Positions 1-8,737 of a stretch of DNA of 13,859 bases are shown here, in pieces. The DNA is taken from NCBI GenBank assembly GCA_014904845.1, contig MU119896.1:1-13859 (forward strand), written 5' to 3'. A model generated the notes under the pieces. That model saw only the letters and a list, made by a program, of their open reading frames with translations, had not been told where the DNA came from and ran no database searches. How positions within the stretch are numbered: the first letter of the stretch is position 1; every line of letters starts with the position of its first letter. Source of the DNA: Acephala macrosclerotiorum (taxonomy: Eukaryota > Ascomycota > Leotiomycetes > Helotiales > Mollisiaceae). The position numbers and the translations under genes are program-made.

Positions 1-1499
1 ATTAAAAAACGAAATTATTTTATTATTTTATATTTTAATTTTAATTTTTTTAAAAATCGTAATTCGTAAATCACTTATAATCGTTTTCAAATTGAAATAA
101 TAAAATCAAAATAAATTTCGAATTTCAAAAAACAATATAAAAAAAATTGAAACAAAAAATTTTAATTAAAAAAAATCGATTAAAAAAATATTTATTTAAA
201 AAATACATTTTATTAAAACGAATAAATAAACGAAATTTTAAATAAAAATTAAAATAAAAATTTTTTTACGAGAAAACGATATAAATAAAAATTAATTTTT
301 AAAACGAATTTTATTTGAAAATAATAATTTAAAAATTCGTATTTTTAAATTATTAAATCAATTTTTAATTTAAAAACTAAAATCAATAAATTATTCGCGT
401 TAAAATTTACTTTTTTCGATAGAAAATATTTTTATTTTAATTATATTATTGATTTTTTTTAAGAAATTTTTTATAAATAATAAAAACAATTTTTTAAAAA
501 TACAAAATTTCGAGAAATATGTACTTGTATTAAAATTATAAATATTTTTTTTTAGAGTTTTTAAAATATTTTGATTTAAAAGAAATAATATTACGATTTT
601 TTTAGAATAATACGATAATATATACGAAAATTATAAAATTATTTTAAAAATCAAAAAAATACAATTTTTATAATATATTAATTCGATTTACAAAAAACAA
701 ATTTGATTTATATTAAAATATAATATTAAAAATTACTTAAAAAAAAGTTTTATAATGTTTTAAAAAAAAAATTTCGTAAATATAATTAAAAATATTATTA
801 AATAAATATAAAATTTTTATATAAAATTATCGATTAATTTACGAGAAATTTTTTAACAATAAAAATGTATATAAATTTATTCGATCGAATATTTAAAAAA
901 TTAATTAAATAGAATAAATTAAACAAATAATATTAAAAACGCGAATTTATAAAAAAAATTTTAATATATATTAAAAAACGAATTTTCAAAGAAATCGATT
1001 ATAAATCGATAAAAATATTTATTTATAATTATAATAAAATATACGAAAAAACGATTATCGTATATAAATATAAAAAAAAAAAACGACAATATAATAAAAT
1101 TAATAATTTAAAATATTCGAAAATTCGATAAAAATATTTAAATATTATAATATAAAAAATAATTTTAAATATAATTAATAATTTATTATTTTTTGTTTTA
1201 TTCGAATTATTTATAGAAAAGATTTAATAAAAAATATATATAATTGTTAAGAAAATTTATATCGAATTTTAATTTTTGATTTTATGTATTATTTAAATTC
1301 AAAAAATTCGATAAATATTTGTATTAAAATTTTTAATTTAAATAAACGATTTCGTTAAAAAATTAGAAAAATTCTCTTTTTTTTTTGTATTATTCAATGA
1401 TTTAAAAATTGTTTTAAATACTAATATTGTAAAAATATTTCAAAAGTTGAATAGTATTATAATTTTTATAAATTAAAATCAAAACTAGTTTATTTTTTT
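1..1499. other. AT-rich decayed DNA, no gene recognised
   Basis: Very AT-rich sequence made of A and T runs with scattered CGA, TCG and ACG. GG, GC and CC are almost absent. No open frame is convincing on either strand. The longest plus-strand stretch free of stops that I noticed, 937-1128 (64 codons), is Lys/Ile/Tyr/Asn-rich, as expected from base composition. It may be an old transposon, since the similar-looking block on the right side of the window hides a gypsy element, but I could not read a family here. Confidence 0.7.
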
Positions 1500-1915
1500 A
1501 CGAGAATATAAACGAGAAAAAAGTTTTAATCGTGGACGAGAAAAATATAATAATATGAGAGAAGGCGGATATGGAGTTTTATATAGTTCAACGTCGATTA
1601 AATTTTCGTAAAGTATATCGTCGATCGTTCAAAGGAATGTAATAGAGATCAACGTTGTATATAATGATCAATAGAACGAGCGATATTATTTCGAGTGTTT
1701 CGAGCGAATAAAGAACGAAGAAATCGATCCTTTCATTGATTACTTTTTCGTAGATCGTTGTTTATTTATGAATGAGTTAATCAACTGTAGATATTGTTAT
1801 CAAGAAAACGATCAATGGTATTATAGTTTTTAAAATCGTGATCGATTTTCGCGATCGTTTACGCTTAAAAATAATCGACGTTAGTATAATCAGATTATAA
1901 AATAAGTAATTAAAA
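1500..1915. other. Less-decayed island of unknown origin
   Basis: G+C rises clearly here compared with both sides, and GG, GC and CC dinucleotides reappear. The plus frame beginning at the ATG near 1555 reads for about 118 codons with a handful of TAA/TAG stops. It includes a stretch with a CxxC pair (NCRYCYQENDQWYYSF, about 1785-1832). A second plus frame is also fairly open, so coding origin is not proven. It could be the stump of a gene or transposon, a solo LTR, or intergenic DNA caught between repeats. I do not recognise a family and name no function. Confidence 0.35.
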
Positions 1916-2396
1916 AACTTTTTGATTACAATTTCAATAAACGCTTTGAGAATATATAAAAAATCTAAAAATTTATTTAATTTATTATTTAAAAAAAAAA
2001 AAAATTAATATTAATAAAAAATTTTTAAAAAAATTGAATTTATTGTTATATATTTTCAATAATAATAATATTAACGTTTAAAGTTTTAATAAAGCGATTA
2101 TTAATAAATTCTACGAAAAATTGTTAATAAATATAATAATAATAAATATAGTAATAATAAATAAATCGAAAAATAAAATTCAAAATACACGAAAAAACTT
2201 TCGACGAAAAATAAAAATAGAAAAGAAATATTTAAAGATCGAATTATAATAATAAATTTTATAAAGCGTTTAAAACAAAAAACGAAAAAAAATAAATGTA
2301 AATTAATCGAAAGATAAAACTTTGAAATAATAATTCGATATTAAAAATAATAATTTTATTAATAAAATTTTATTGTGAAAATTTTTTAAAAGTATA
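1916..2396. other. AT-rich decayed DNA left of the copia insertion
   Basis: Same composition as 1-1499: A/T runs with residual CpG, no supportable gene. It ends exactly at the target-site repeat of the copia element. Confidence 0.7.
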
Positions 2397-2401
2397 ATAT
2401 C
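2397..2401. repeat. Target-site duplication, left copy (ATATC)
   Basis: The five bases directly before the left LTR (ATATC) are repeated directly after the right LTR at 8733-8737. Five base pairs is the usual duplication length for Ty1/copia integrases. The preceding A is also shared, giving a 6-base match. The flanks are AT-rich, so a chance match is possible but unlikely given its exact placement at both boundaries. Confidence 0.75.
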
Positions 2402-2947
2402 TGTTGGAACGTCCGAGGACAAATCACGAAATACTAAGATCTTAGTCTGGTGTCAATAATTCAATTCTGTCTGCCCCTTCTCAGAAGGAGCATCTTTCTA
2501 CCTATATAATTAAACAGAGTGGACGTAAGATTAAAGAGTGGACGCTAGGGCAACTGTTGCCAAGGGCAATAAAGATCATAGCTAAGATCATTTAACCGAT
2601 CGCCTAAGCGATCACATGATTAAATCGATACTGGCAACTCTCTTTTTGAGAGGAGACGCTCTTTTCAACTCGTAAACCAGATACAGAAGAGAGTACTACC
2701 GCGATTGCCAATGCGCTGTCCCGCTACTAAATACTAAAAGGAAATCTGATCGTGAACCAATCGCCGTCACGTATTGTAATACTTGACCGATCAGGCCAGA
2801 CTTGGGGAAATTCCTCTAAACCCGGTGTTTATAACCTTCGAGCCAATCGAAAGCTCTACTCTCGAAAACACCGAAAATATCGAAAAACACTAAAAACATT
2901 AAAACAATAACTACACATCTTTCTTTCTAGTGCTGTTTTTTTCAACA
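2402..2947 (-). repeat. 3' LTR of the copia element, full length (546 bp)
   Basis: Read on the minus strand it starts TGTTGAAAAAAACAGC at 2947 and ends CGTTCCAACA at 2402, with perfect 5-bp inverted ends (TGTTG/CAACA). Bases 2402-2628 match 8504-8730 with 16 differences and no gaps. Bases 2629-2945 have no counterpart in the right LTR. It contains several inverted repeats: 2433-2446 (14-bp palindrome), 2476-2488, 2549-2561 and 2598-2613. It also has a 10-bp direct repeat, AGAGTGGACG, at 2516 and 2535. The Gag-Pol stop codon (2942-2944) lies inside the LTR by a few bases. Confidence 0.92.
2828..2834 (-). promoter_or_regulatory. Possible TATA box in the copia LTR
   Basis: TTATAAA on the minus strand, about 115 bases into the LTR in transcription direction, is a plausible core promoter for the element. 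A second TATATA stands at 2503-2508 and is kept in both LTRs, but it is near the U5 end for this orientation. The first candidate is absent from the truncated 5' LTR, so this copy would lack it upstream of Gag. Position and motif only; no transcription start can be seen. Confidence 0.3.
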
Positions 2948-3727
2948 ATCGCTTTCTTCGCTATTCTCGCCCTCGCCGACTGATTCCTGGGCTTCGAAAC
3001 GTTGCACTCATCTCTGTACTTTGACATTAAAACGATTAGTGCTAATAAGCGATTCAAGTGCTTTATTAGCGTTGGACTTAGTTATAGTATTAACTGGATT
3101 ACTGTCTCCAGCAATTCATCGAATCTCCGAGAGTTTCCTGCGTTCATACAATTGTTTGATAGCCATAATGTCGATCATGAGACGCTTTTCTTTGATAGTA
3201 CCGAGCTTGACTATGCACTCGTAGAGAGAGAAGGAATCGGTGCAAATAACTACGAGAACTGAGTTCAATTCGAGTCGCTTTATGATAAGATCAAGGGTAG
3301 TAGAAATCGAGATTTTTATGTCGATTTCTACTGTTATTGCGTATAGCTCAGAAGCTAGGACAGCACGAGTAACTCTTTTACACTTCGTTGAACTCCAGTG
3401 GAGTAAATTGCTCTATAAGTCGAATTGTCCATCGCTATAAGTCTCATTGCCAAAAACGACGATATACTCGATCTGCGAACTGAGGTTCTTATTCATGGCA
3501 AAGAAGCCGTCCACAAAGACGAAGAGTTTCGTTGAATGTAAGTCTAGACAAAGGAACCGGAGCCCACGATCGAGATTGTTTATTTGCCATTGTAACCGCT
3601 TATTCAGCGTTGCAATTTGCCTTTTTTCGGGATATTAGTATTGAGCTGCCGCCGACATATCGTACGCAGCTTCCGGTTGGCAGATAGAACTGATGTATGC
3701 TCCCCGAGCACATTGTTCGAGGTACGT
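2945..3727 (-). pseudogene. RNase H part of copia polyprotein
   Basis: RNase H removes the RNA strand during reverse transcription. The frame continues from the reverse transcriptase through stops at 3635, 3413, 3116 and 3008. Catalytic acids can be read: Asp 3509-3511 (FVFVDGFF), Glu 3347-3349 (ASELYAI) and Asp 3236-3238 (ICTDSFSLYECIVKLG). The C-terminal tail is acidic (ESVGEGENSEESDC) and stops at TGA 2942-2944, just inside the LTR. Plus-strand open stretches at 3002-3638 are shadows of this frame. Confidence 0.85.
2948..2976 (-). other. Possible polypurine tract beside the 3' LTR
   Basis: The minus strand directly upstream of the 3' LTR is rich in purines (GGCGAGGGCGAGAATAGC, then GAAGAAAGCGAT), as expected for the plus-strand primer of an LTR element. 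It also codes the acidic tail of RNase H, and it is not an unbroken purine run, so this is a placement by position. Confidence 0.35.
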
Positions 3728-3730
3728 CTA

Positions 3731-4530
3731 CTTGTAGGAGTCTAATTTCGGATCAATTAGACTTAAGCGCTTGCTTTGCTTTTTTTGCGAAAGTACAATC
3801 CCATTTCCGGTCTCATTTATTGCTAGTTTGCATCCGTTGAACAGTAGAAGAGTATTCGGCGTGAGAGACTTTGTAGGCTTAACTAGTAATTTGGCCTTTT
3901 GCAGTTCAAAGTTCTCTAGTTCTACAAAGGCTTGATCTCTCAGGATGAGCGTATCGTCGGTTTGTATATCGATTATCTCGAATGGAGTATAGTTACTCTT
4001 CGTAATGAGTAGGCAGAGATCGAAGGTTAAGGGTTCCATTGAGAGCTTGTCTCTGTAATAGGCACTATACGTCTTATACTAGTGCATTCTCGTTTTCGGG
4101 ACTCCGTAGAAAGGTTTAACCATTTTGAAGACGACGTTCAGTGGGAGCTCATCCGTCATTTCCTTCGGAGGCCTGGCGAAGATAACACGTGCTAGTGGGG
4201 TTATTGATTGCACGTATGCTTGGGTAATATCTCTCAAGTAAAGGCTGATTTTCTTGGATTTGAGAAATAGAATTAAAGCGACGATAATTCGTTGATTAAT
4301 GCGCTGGATAGTCGAGAATTGAATCAATACTGTCTTTTTGCTTTCATCGTTGAATACTTGAATCACAAGACGAGATTTCTCGTATGGAGTTGCCGTTTCC
4401 ATGCTTTTAACCTCGTTTATTAGTTTTAAATCGAAGATCCGTTGATTACCAATTTTTTTCGAGTTATTGAGAATCAACTCAAAGATTTCTTTCGCGATTA
4501 GTTTATCAATTTCCTTTCTACGAAAAACTG
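3731..4530 (-). pseudogene. Reverse transcriptase part of copia polyprotein
   Basis: Copia reverse transcriptase copies element RNA to DNA in the particle. The entry motif EKSRLVIQVFND, the catalytic Asp in LYLRDITQAYVQS (4229-4231) and the paired Asp in DIQTDDTLIL (3953-3958) are all present, so the three carboxylates survive. GVPKTRMH is followed by TAG at 4079-4081, where the family normally has Trp. The C-terminal stretch (LLFNGCKLAINETG, KRLSLIDPK) matches the connection to RNase H. It spans two open stretches, 4079-4837 and 3728-4039, in the same frame. Confidence 0.9.
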
Positions 4531-4849
4531 CGAATGGATCGCTTGGAGTAGTAATGATTTCTTTTGCGCGAAGGTCTATAAACAATTGCTTATTTTTAGT
4601 CTTTTTCTCGGTCAAATAAGCTTCGAAAGTTTCTATATTTATACAAGTTATTATATAGATATGTTCGTCGGGACTGGGAACGTAGAAAGGAATTTTTATC
4701 GCAATTCGAGATAGGCGTGAATTCTTTTTCGAAGCATACGAGATTTTCTCGATCGAGCGAAGTAAATCAGGCATATTTTCTTTTGTTCTCGGACTCTTTC
4801 TAAAGAGGTTTGATTTTGGGTTTAAATCTTTTGACAAGTTTTCTTTTAA

Positions 4850-5840
4850 TGAATGATCTTTTGATTGCTTTTCGAGTTACTCGGGGTCTTAGTAGAATGG
4901 TTTTACTACAGTACTGCAAAAGCTTCTTGGTCCATTTGGCAATTGTAATTAATATGTCTCTCTATCTACTGCCAAAAGCGTGTACGGTTTTCTTTATTCT
5001 TTGCTTTTTCTTTAAATAAGCACGTCTAAATTTAGAGGTAGATCGGTCAAATGATAGTTCTATGGACTATTTTTTATTCGTAGAGCGTCGTTGATTTGGC
5101 GAGTAGCGTGACATTCTCGAACCGCGGTTATTGCACTTTCTACCGCTTTAGCTCTAGCGGCAATTGATACTACAAGCGCGTTCTATTGTGACATTCGAGA
5201 GTAGGCGCCGAAGACAAGAAATGTGGGGATAATATCGTTCGGTCTCGTCGTATCGTTGACTACTTTGATCGCCATTTGAAGTCGTTTTTCTTTCCGCAAA
5301 TCGAAGAGTTCTCGGAGTAGTATATTATACGCACGTTTCAATAGAGCGTAGTACTTCTCTATTAGATCAATCGAGTTGTGGGCTTTTACCGGTATAATCT
5401 TCGAGTCGATGTTTATACTCTTAGCGTTGTCGCGGAATTCTTTAGAGTTGAAGTTCGTTCCGAGGTCATGAATAGCAAATGCCGGTGGTCTAAAATAAAC
5501 ATTGATTTAGCACGCTCGAAAAGCGTTCTATGTCTCTTTTATCGATATATCTACAAGGAACCTCGCGGCTTGAAATGCTATAATCTCGTCTACGACCTGG
5601 AGTACTAGTTTCTCGTCGATCTACAATACGTTTAAGTAAATGGAGTGATTGAAGTTATGGTCGTCGCGCAGTGTAAACTTGAAGCGACCGGGGGATTTAC
5701 TATTCATTTGGTATTGCTGGCAAAATCTCGTCATTTTTTTAATTTCTTCGAAGTTCGTGGAATATTCTCTACGCTCTAGTACTCGCGCGAATCTGGCGGC
5801 CGATAAGTGTTCGAAGCGTCTGTGCAATTGTTTGAACTTC
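4850..5840 (-). pseudogene. Integrase part of copia polyprotein
   Basis: Integrase joins the cDNA copy to host DNA in the nucleus. The GAG-pre-integrase zinc site is at 5711-5824: His at 5822-5824 and 5807-5809 and Cys at 5720-5722, but the last Cys now reads Tyr (5711-5713). The catalytic triad is all present: Asp 5588-5590 (QVVDE), Asp 5465-5467 (AIHDLGTNF) and Glu 5357-5359 (LIEKYY). Exactly 35 residues lie between the last two, the DD35E spacing. The C-terminal part ends near FCSTVVKPFY (about 4893-4922). Ten stops interrupt 4877-5623, including one at a position normally Trp (5507). Confidence 0.87.
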
Positions 5841-5935
5841 GTCTCAATCAAGTAGTAAGTAGTAAGATTGGTCTCTATCGTAGAAATTTCACAGCTACTA
5901 TAAACCAAGCTTTCGAGTAAGTCAAGTAGCATCTA

Positions 5936-6562
5936 AGGATGTTCAAACGCTCTAATAATAGGCGTACGCCGTCCATTTCGAACAAGCACGTTATCAAAGT
6001 TGTCGAATTTAATTCGCAGTCTGTCTATGTTTTGAAAGTACAGTAGAAAAAGTACGTCTATTGGGATCACGTGAAACGTAACACGTCCAATTGGCGTGTC
6101 GACGTCGATAGTTCTAAGAGATAAAGTTTCGCCGATTTTAAACTTGATCATTGTTTCTCTAGCTCTAGATCCGTCCAATTTGACGTTTCGAATCCGTTGA
6201 AAAGCCAAGTACTGGTCTTCGTCGGCAGTCGATCGTTGGACGGCGCCAGTATCGACTATAATACTTATGAAGACGTCTAATGCGTAGCGGCTCGTCAAGT
6301 ACGTTTTTGTATTAGTGAACATCGGAGGCGATCTCGGTTGCATTACGGCACTCGATATCGTATAGTAAATTGATTGACGATCGAGTAATTCGATGATTTT
6401 AAGTCTATCAACCGTGCCGTGGGATGTTATAAAATAATTGGTCGATCGCGTAATATCGTTTCCGTGTAAATCTCTTTTTCTAGTAAGTTTAACGACGAAT
6501 TGTTCGTATTCCTTAGCAATATCGGGATCTAGTCCTTCGAACTCAGTCACGAATTGAGTCAT
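5936..6562 (-). pseudogene. Aspartic protease part of copia polyprotein
   Basis: A 209-codon stop-free stretch with the retroviral-type aspartic protease signature IIVDTGA; Asp-Thr-Gly is encoded at 6245-6253. Such proteases work as dimers with one DTG each and cut the Gag-Pol polyprotein. The following IDVDTPIGRVTFHVIPIDV and the NIDRLRIKFDNFDNVLV stretch fit the copia protease and the linker to integrase. It lies in frame between Gag and integrase, bounded by stops at 6641 and 5933. The first codons after the 6641 stop (to 6563) read through without a break. Confidence 0.82.
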
Positions 6563-6599
6563 CTTGTTTTTATCGAACGGTCTCGACTTTTTAAAGTCG

Positions 6600-8146
6600 T
6601 CGTACGCTCTTTTTCTCTCTTCTAGCGTATAGCGAGTATTTCAATAATTCGAGTTCTCACAAACGAAGTACTTTTTCTCGTTTTAATATATTGTCGATCT
6701 CTTGTAACTAGTTCGATCGCTATATCGAGTACTTTTGTCGTGATATTTGCAGTTTGCGAAATATAATCCGGTCATATCTCGATAGATTTCTTTTTTTCCG
6801 ACTATAAAAGTTTTAAAGATTGTTTTTACTTTTGCTTGAAGTAAAATCGCGTTGCAAACGTTTTTATATGCCGCTTGAAAGTTCGGTGAGAGTCGAAAGA
6901 GCGCCTGGTGATACTCTGGTACGCTTCGGCAAGCGTAGTAGAATTTGTCCCGTATAATAGTCTTTATTCGCATATTCGAGCGTAGGTCAAACTGTTTCTG
7001 GATCAGTCTTTAGCGCAGTATCTCGAAGTATTCGAGGGTCGTCTTGTTTGGGTTTTGCGTTCAAACTAACGCGAGTATAATCGTATTCCACTAATTGAGT
7101 ATTTTGTTTCGGCGTTCTTCGATCTCGAAGTTCGATTTTACAATCTCAATCATTCTATCGAAAAGCAAGTTTTTCTCAGCGAGTTTCTAGTAATAGAACT
7201 CGCTAGTCTCGTCGACAAGCATAGTCGAGAACGCGTTATAGTAGTTCTCAAGTTTAACGTCTGCTTTCGAATATAAGTCTTCGAATACTCGTATAGACAT
7301 ATCTAATAAATCTTTTTTTTCGTGGTATTTGAGCTTATCGTTGTAGATCTTTATAAGAGTAGTTAATTCTTTGCCGAGGCTGAGTATTACTTGATTCTCG
7401 CGATCGAAATTGTATATTAATCGATTAGAATTCTTTGGCAGTTTTTCAGTTTCTAGTGATAATAGAAACGACGGATTTCGTTTCAAGTTTTCGTTCTTTG
7501 GCGGCAAATCTAGTAATAATGTTTTATTGCGCTTTTAGAGTTGTTTTTGGAGTGTCGTACGTTCGAGTAGTGTCGTCTGCTCTATAGGAGATCCTGTGGC
7601 AAGTTTTGGTGATTGAGAAGAGAGATTCGAAGGTGCTAATGCTATCTCTTTAATTTTCTCGATAGAAATAGTGGAAAACGTTAACTTTCGAGTTTACTCT
7701 GTCTTTGGATCGATTGTATTTCTCTATGAGTTGAAGTTTTTTGTCAAGCTCATTTTTACAATCTTTTCATGCGACTATTTTGATTGTCTCTTCTTATTTG
7801 CGATATCTGCCAATACTCTTGAGACTTTGGTAAATCGTTTTTTCGATACTTATACTCCGTTCATTCGCAACGTCTCACGTAGTTTTTTTTTCATATTTCT
7901 GTCTATTCTCTTTTCAAACATTTTTTTTGTCCATTCTAGAAATGCTTCTTTATATTCTACTTATAATCTATAGTTTTGATCACTTTTCGCTTTGAAACTC
8001 TGTATCTATTCCAATGTGTATTGTATCGAATCGAGGAATAGAAAAAGTAGTAGAAAAGCCTTTCTTTGATTAGAGTCGTGCTTTGAGAAAGTGTAGTCGT
8101 GCTCTCGAAAAGCATTTTGTCGAGTCGTATCGTGCTCGGTAAACAT
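6600..8146 (-). pseudogene. Gag (capsid/nucleocapsid) part of copia polyprotein
   Basis: Gag packages the element RNA into cytoplasmic particles. The stretch 7187-7507 (residues such as NRLIYNFDRENQVILSLGKE and NYYNAFSTMLVDETSEFYY) and the continuation to about 6683 resemble the capsid part of ascomycete copia Gag. The upstream stretch 7690-7957 (EWTKKMFEKRIDR, MNGV stop VSKKRFTK) is in the same frame and looks like its N-terminal extension. A nucleocapsid zinc knuckle is expected near 6617-6670. The frame there reads YFVCENSNY stop NTRYT: one Cys remains, and Tyr stands where I expect other Cys and the His, so the knuckle is destroyed by G-to-A and C-to-T changes. Confidence 0.75.
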
Positions 8147-8503
8147 ATTAGTTCGACGAGTCTTCGTATCGAACTCGTGAGAATTGTTTTTTTTTTTTTT
8201 TTTTTTTTTAGTATTATTCAACAAATTACAATAAAGTACTCGTTGTTAATACGCGATAGAGCGTAGAGTAGAAAATCAACCAGTTTCAAGCCGGGGAAAA
8301 TAAAGCGAACATAGAATCGCAATATCCTTTGAAAATTTGATAGTCTTTTTTAGTACAAGCAAAAGCTACTTTTTTTCACGTTCAATTAAACTAGTAGATT
8401 GCGTATAATCTAAGCTTTTTTGTTCGATCGATTTTATTCAATTGCTGCCTCTTCGTAAGTAATCTTACTACTCTATAGTCGAACGAGTTTAATCATTGAT
8501 CAG
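8147..8503 (-). other. Leader between 5' LTR and Gag of the copia element
   Basis: About 350 bases between the LTR end and the best Gag start. Directly next to the LTR the minus strand reads CTGATCAATGATTAAACTCG; a primer-binding site should lie here. I could not match it confidently to a tRNA 3' end, and only weakly to the anticodon region of initiator tRNA that copia elements often use. The frame also has a stop at 8246. No other feature seen apart from the poly-T run. Confidence 0.5.
8187..8209. repeat. 23-base T run (A run on the element's sense strand)
   Basis: An unbroken T23 on the plus strand inside the copia leader, far longer than other homopolymers in the element. If translated in the Gag frame it gives a Lys run upstream of the ATG at 8144-8146. 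Likely slippage expansion. Confidence 0.9.
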
Positions 8504-8732
8504 TGTTAGAACGTCCGAGGACAAATCACGAAATACTAAAATCTTAGTCTGATATTAATAATTCAATTCTGTCTGCCCCTTCTTAGAAGGGGCATCCCTC
8601 TACCTATATAATTAAATAGAGTGGACGTAAGATTAAAGAGTGGACACTAGGGCAACTGTTGCCAAGGGCAATAGAGATCATAGCTAAGATCATCTAGTCG
8701 ATCGCCTAAGCGATCACATGATTGAATCGACA
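8504..8732 (-). repeat. 5' LTR of the copia element, truncated (229 bp)
   Basis: Bases 8504-8730 match 2402-2628 of the left LTR without gaps. Beyond that the left LTR continues for about 317 bp, but this copy passes straight to CA and then the target-site repeat ATATC. On the minus strand it therefore starts TGTCGATTCAATC at 8732 and lacks the U3 side. The inverted repeats are kept, including a perfect 8-1-8 hairpin at 8576-8592, 8651-8663 and 8700-8715. Because the outer TG...CA and the target repeat are kept, this looks like an internal loss rather than a ragged truncation. Confidence 0.85.
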
Positions 8733-8737
8733 ATATC
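8733..8737. repeat. Target-site duplication, right copy (ATATC)
   Basis: Matches 2397-2401. It places the right border of the copia element and supports the view that the shortened LTR still ends at the original integration point. Confidence 0.75.

Larger units (their letters stand above)
2942..8146 (-). pseudogene. Copia Gag-Pol polyprotein, dead by 30 in-frame stops
   Basis: One minus-strand frame (lowest base of each codon equal to 2 modulo 3) carries every copia domain over 1735 codons without an insertion or deletion that shifts it. Premature stops (lowest base): 8006, 7961, 7850, 7775, 7724, 7694, 7535, 7187, 7091, 7061, 7010, 6683, 6641, 5933, 5621, 5528, 5507, 5183, 5060, 5012, 4994, 4949, 4889, 4877, 4079, 3728, 3635, 3413, 3116, 3008. 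Thirteen are TAA, thirteen TAG and four TGA. The natural end is TGA at 2942-2944. The ATG at 8144-8146 is the best start I see, since frame-consistent sequence runs that far, but the true start is uncertain. The intact pieces between stops are not separate genes. Confidence 0.9.
2402..8732 (-). mobile_element. Ty1/copia LTR retrotransposon, complete but dead
   Basis: A 6.3 kb element transcribed leftward. It has two LTRs with TGTT...CA ends, an internal Gag-Pol frame in the copia order Gag, protease, integrase, reverse transcriptase, RNase H, and a 5-bp target-site duplication. Integrase before reverse transcriptase is the diagnostic difference from Ty3/gypsy. G+C is about 40% (25 of 60 bases in 4021-4080), against about 10% in the flanks, so the borders are visible by eye. 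It cannot be autonomous: Gag-Pol has 30 premature stops and the 5' LTR has lost the U3 side. The motifs match the copia group I know from filamentous ascomycetes. Confidence 0.93.

Noticed and set aside
937..1128. Plus-strand 64-codon stretch without stops
   Set aside because: Lys/Ile/Tyr-rich as expected at this A+T; no ATG start and no recognised motif. It may be part of an old transposon but cannot be supported.
2433..2613. Rho-independent terminators or tRNA-like folds in the LTR palindromes
   Set aside because: The palindromes lack T tracts and cloverleaf pattern, and the context is a eukaryotic LTR.
3002..3638. Four plus-strand open stretches (3002-3262, 3021-3224, 3240-3440, 3447-3638)
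   Set aside because: They overlap each other and lie opposite the copia RNase H frame, whose catalytic motifs are on the minus strand.
4810..5855. Plus-strand open stretches 4810-5019, 5378-5608 and 5649-5855
   Set aside because: All are antisense to the copia integrase, where the catalytic triad and zinc residues can be read on the minus strand.
7671..7973. Plus-strand 100-codon open stretch with a membrane-like, Phe-rich product
   Set aside because: It is the antisense of a Lys/Arg/Glu-rich Gag segment; Phe and Ser richness follows from reading AAA/GAA codons backward.
8006..8224. Minus-strand 72-codon open stretch as an independent small gene
   Set aside because: Its first codon is TTG, it begins with the A23-encoded Lys run, and it is in the Gag-Pol frame; better treated as Gag leader/N-terminus.
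2402..8732. Plus-strand orientation of the copia element, suggested by TGTTGGAA and TATATAA reading on the plus strand of the LTR
   Set aside because: All coding domains are on the minus strand in copia order, the purine-rich tract is beside the left LTR, and the LTR ends are symmetrical, so TGTT at both ends is expected.
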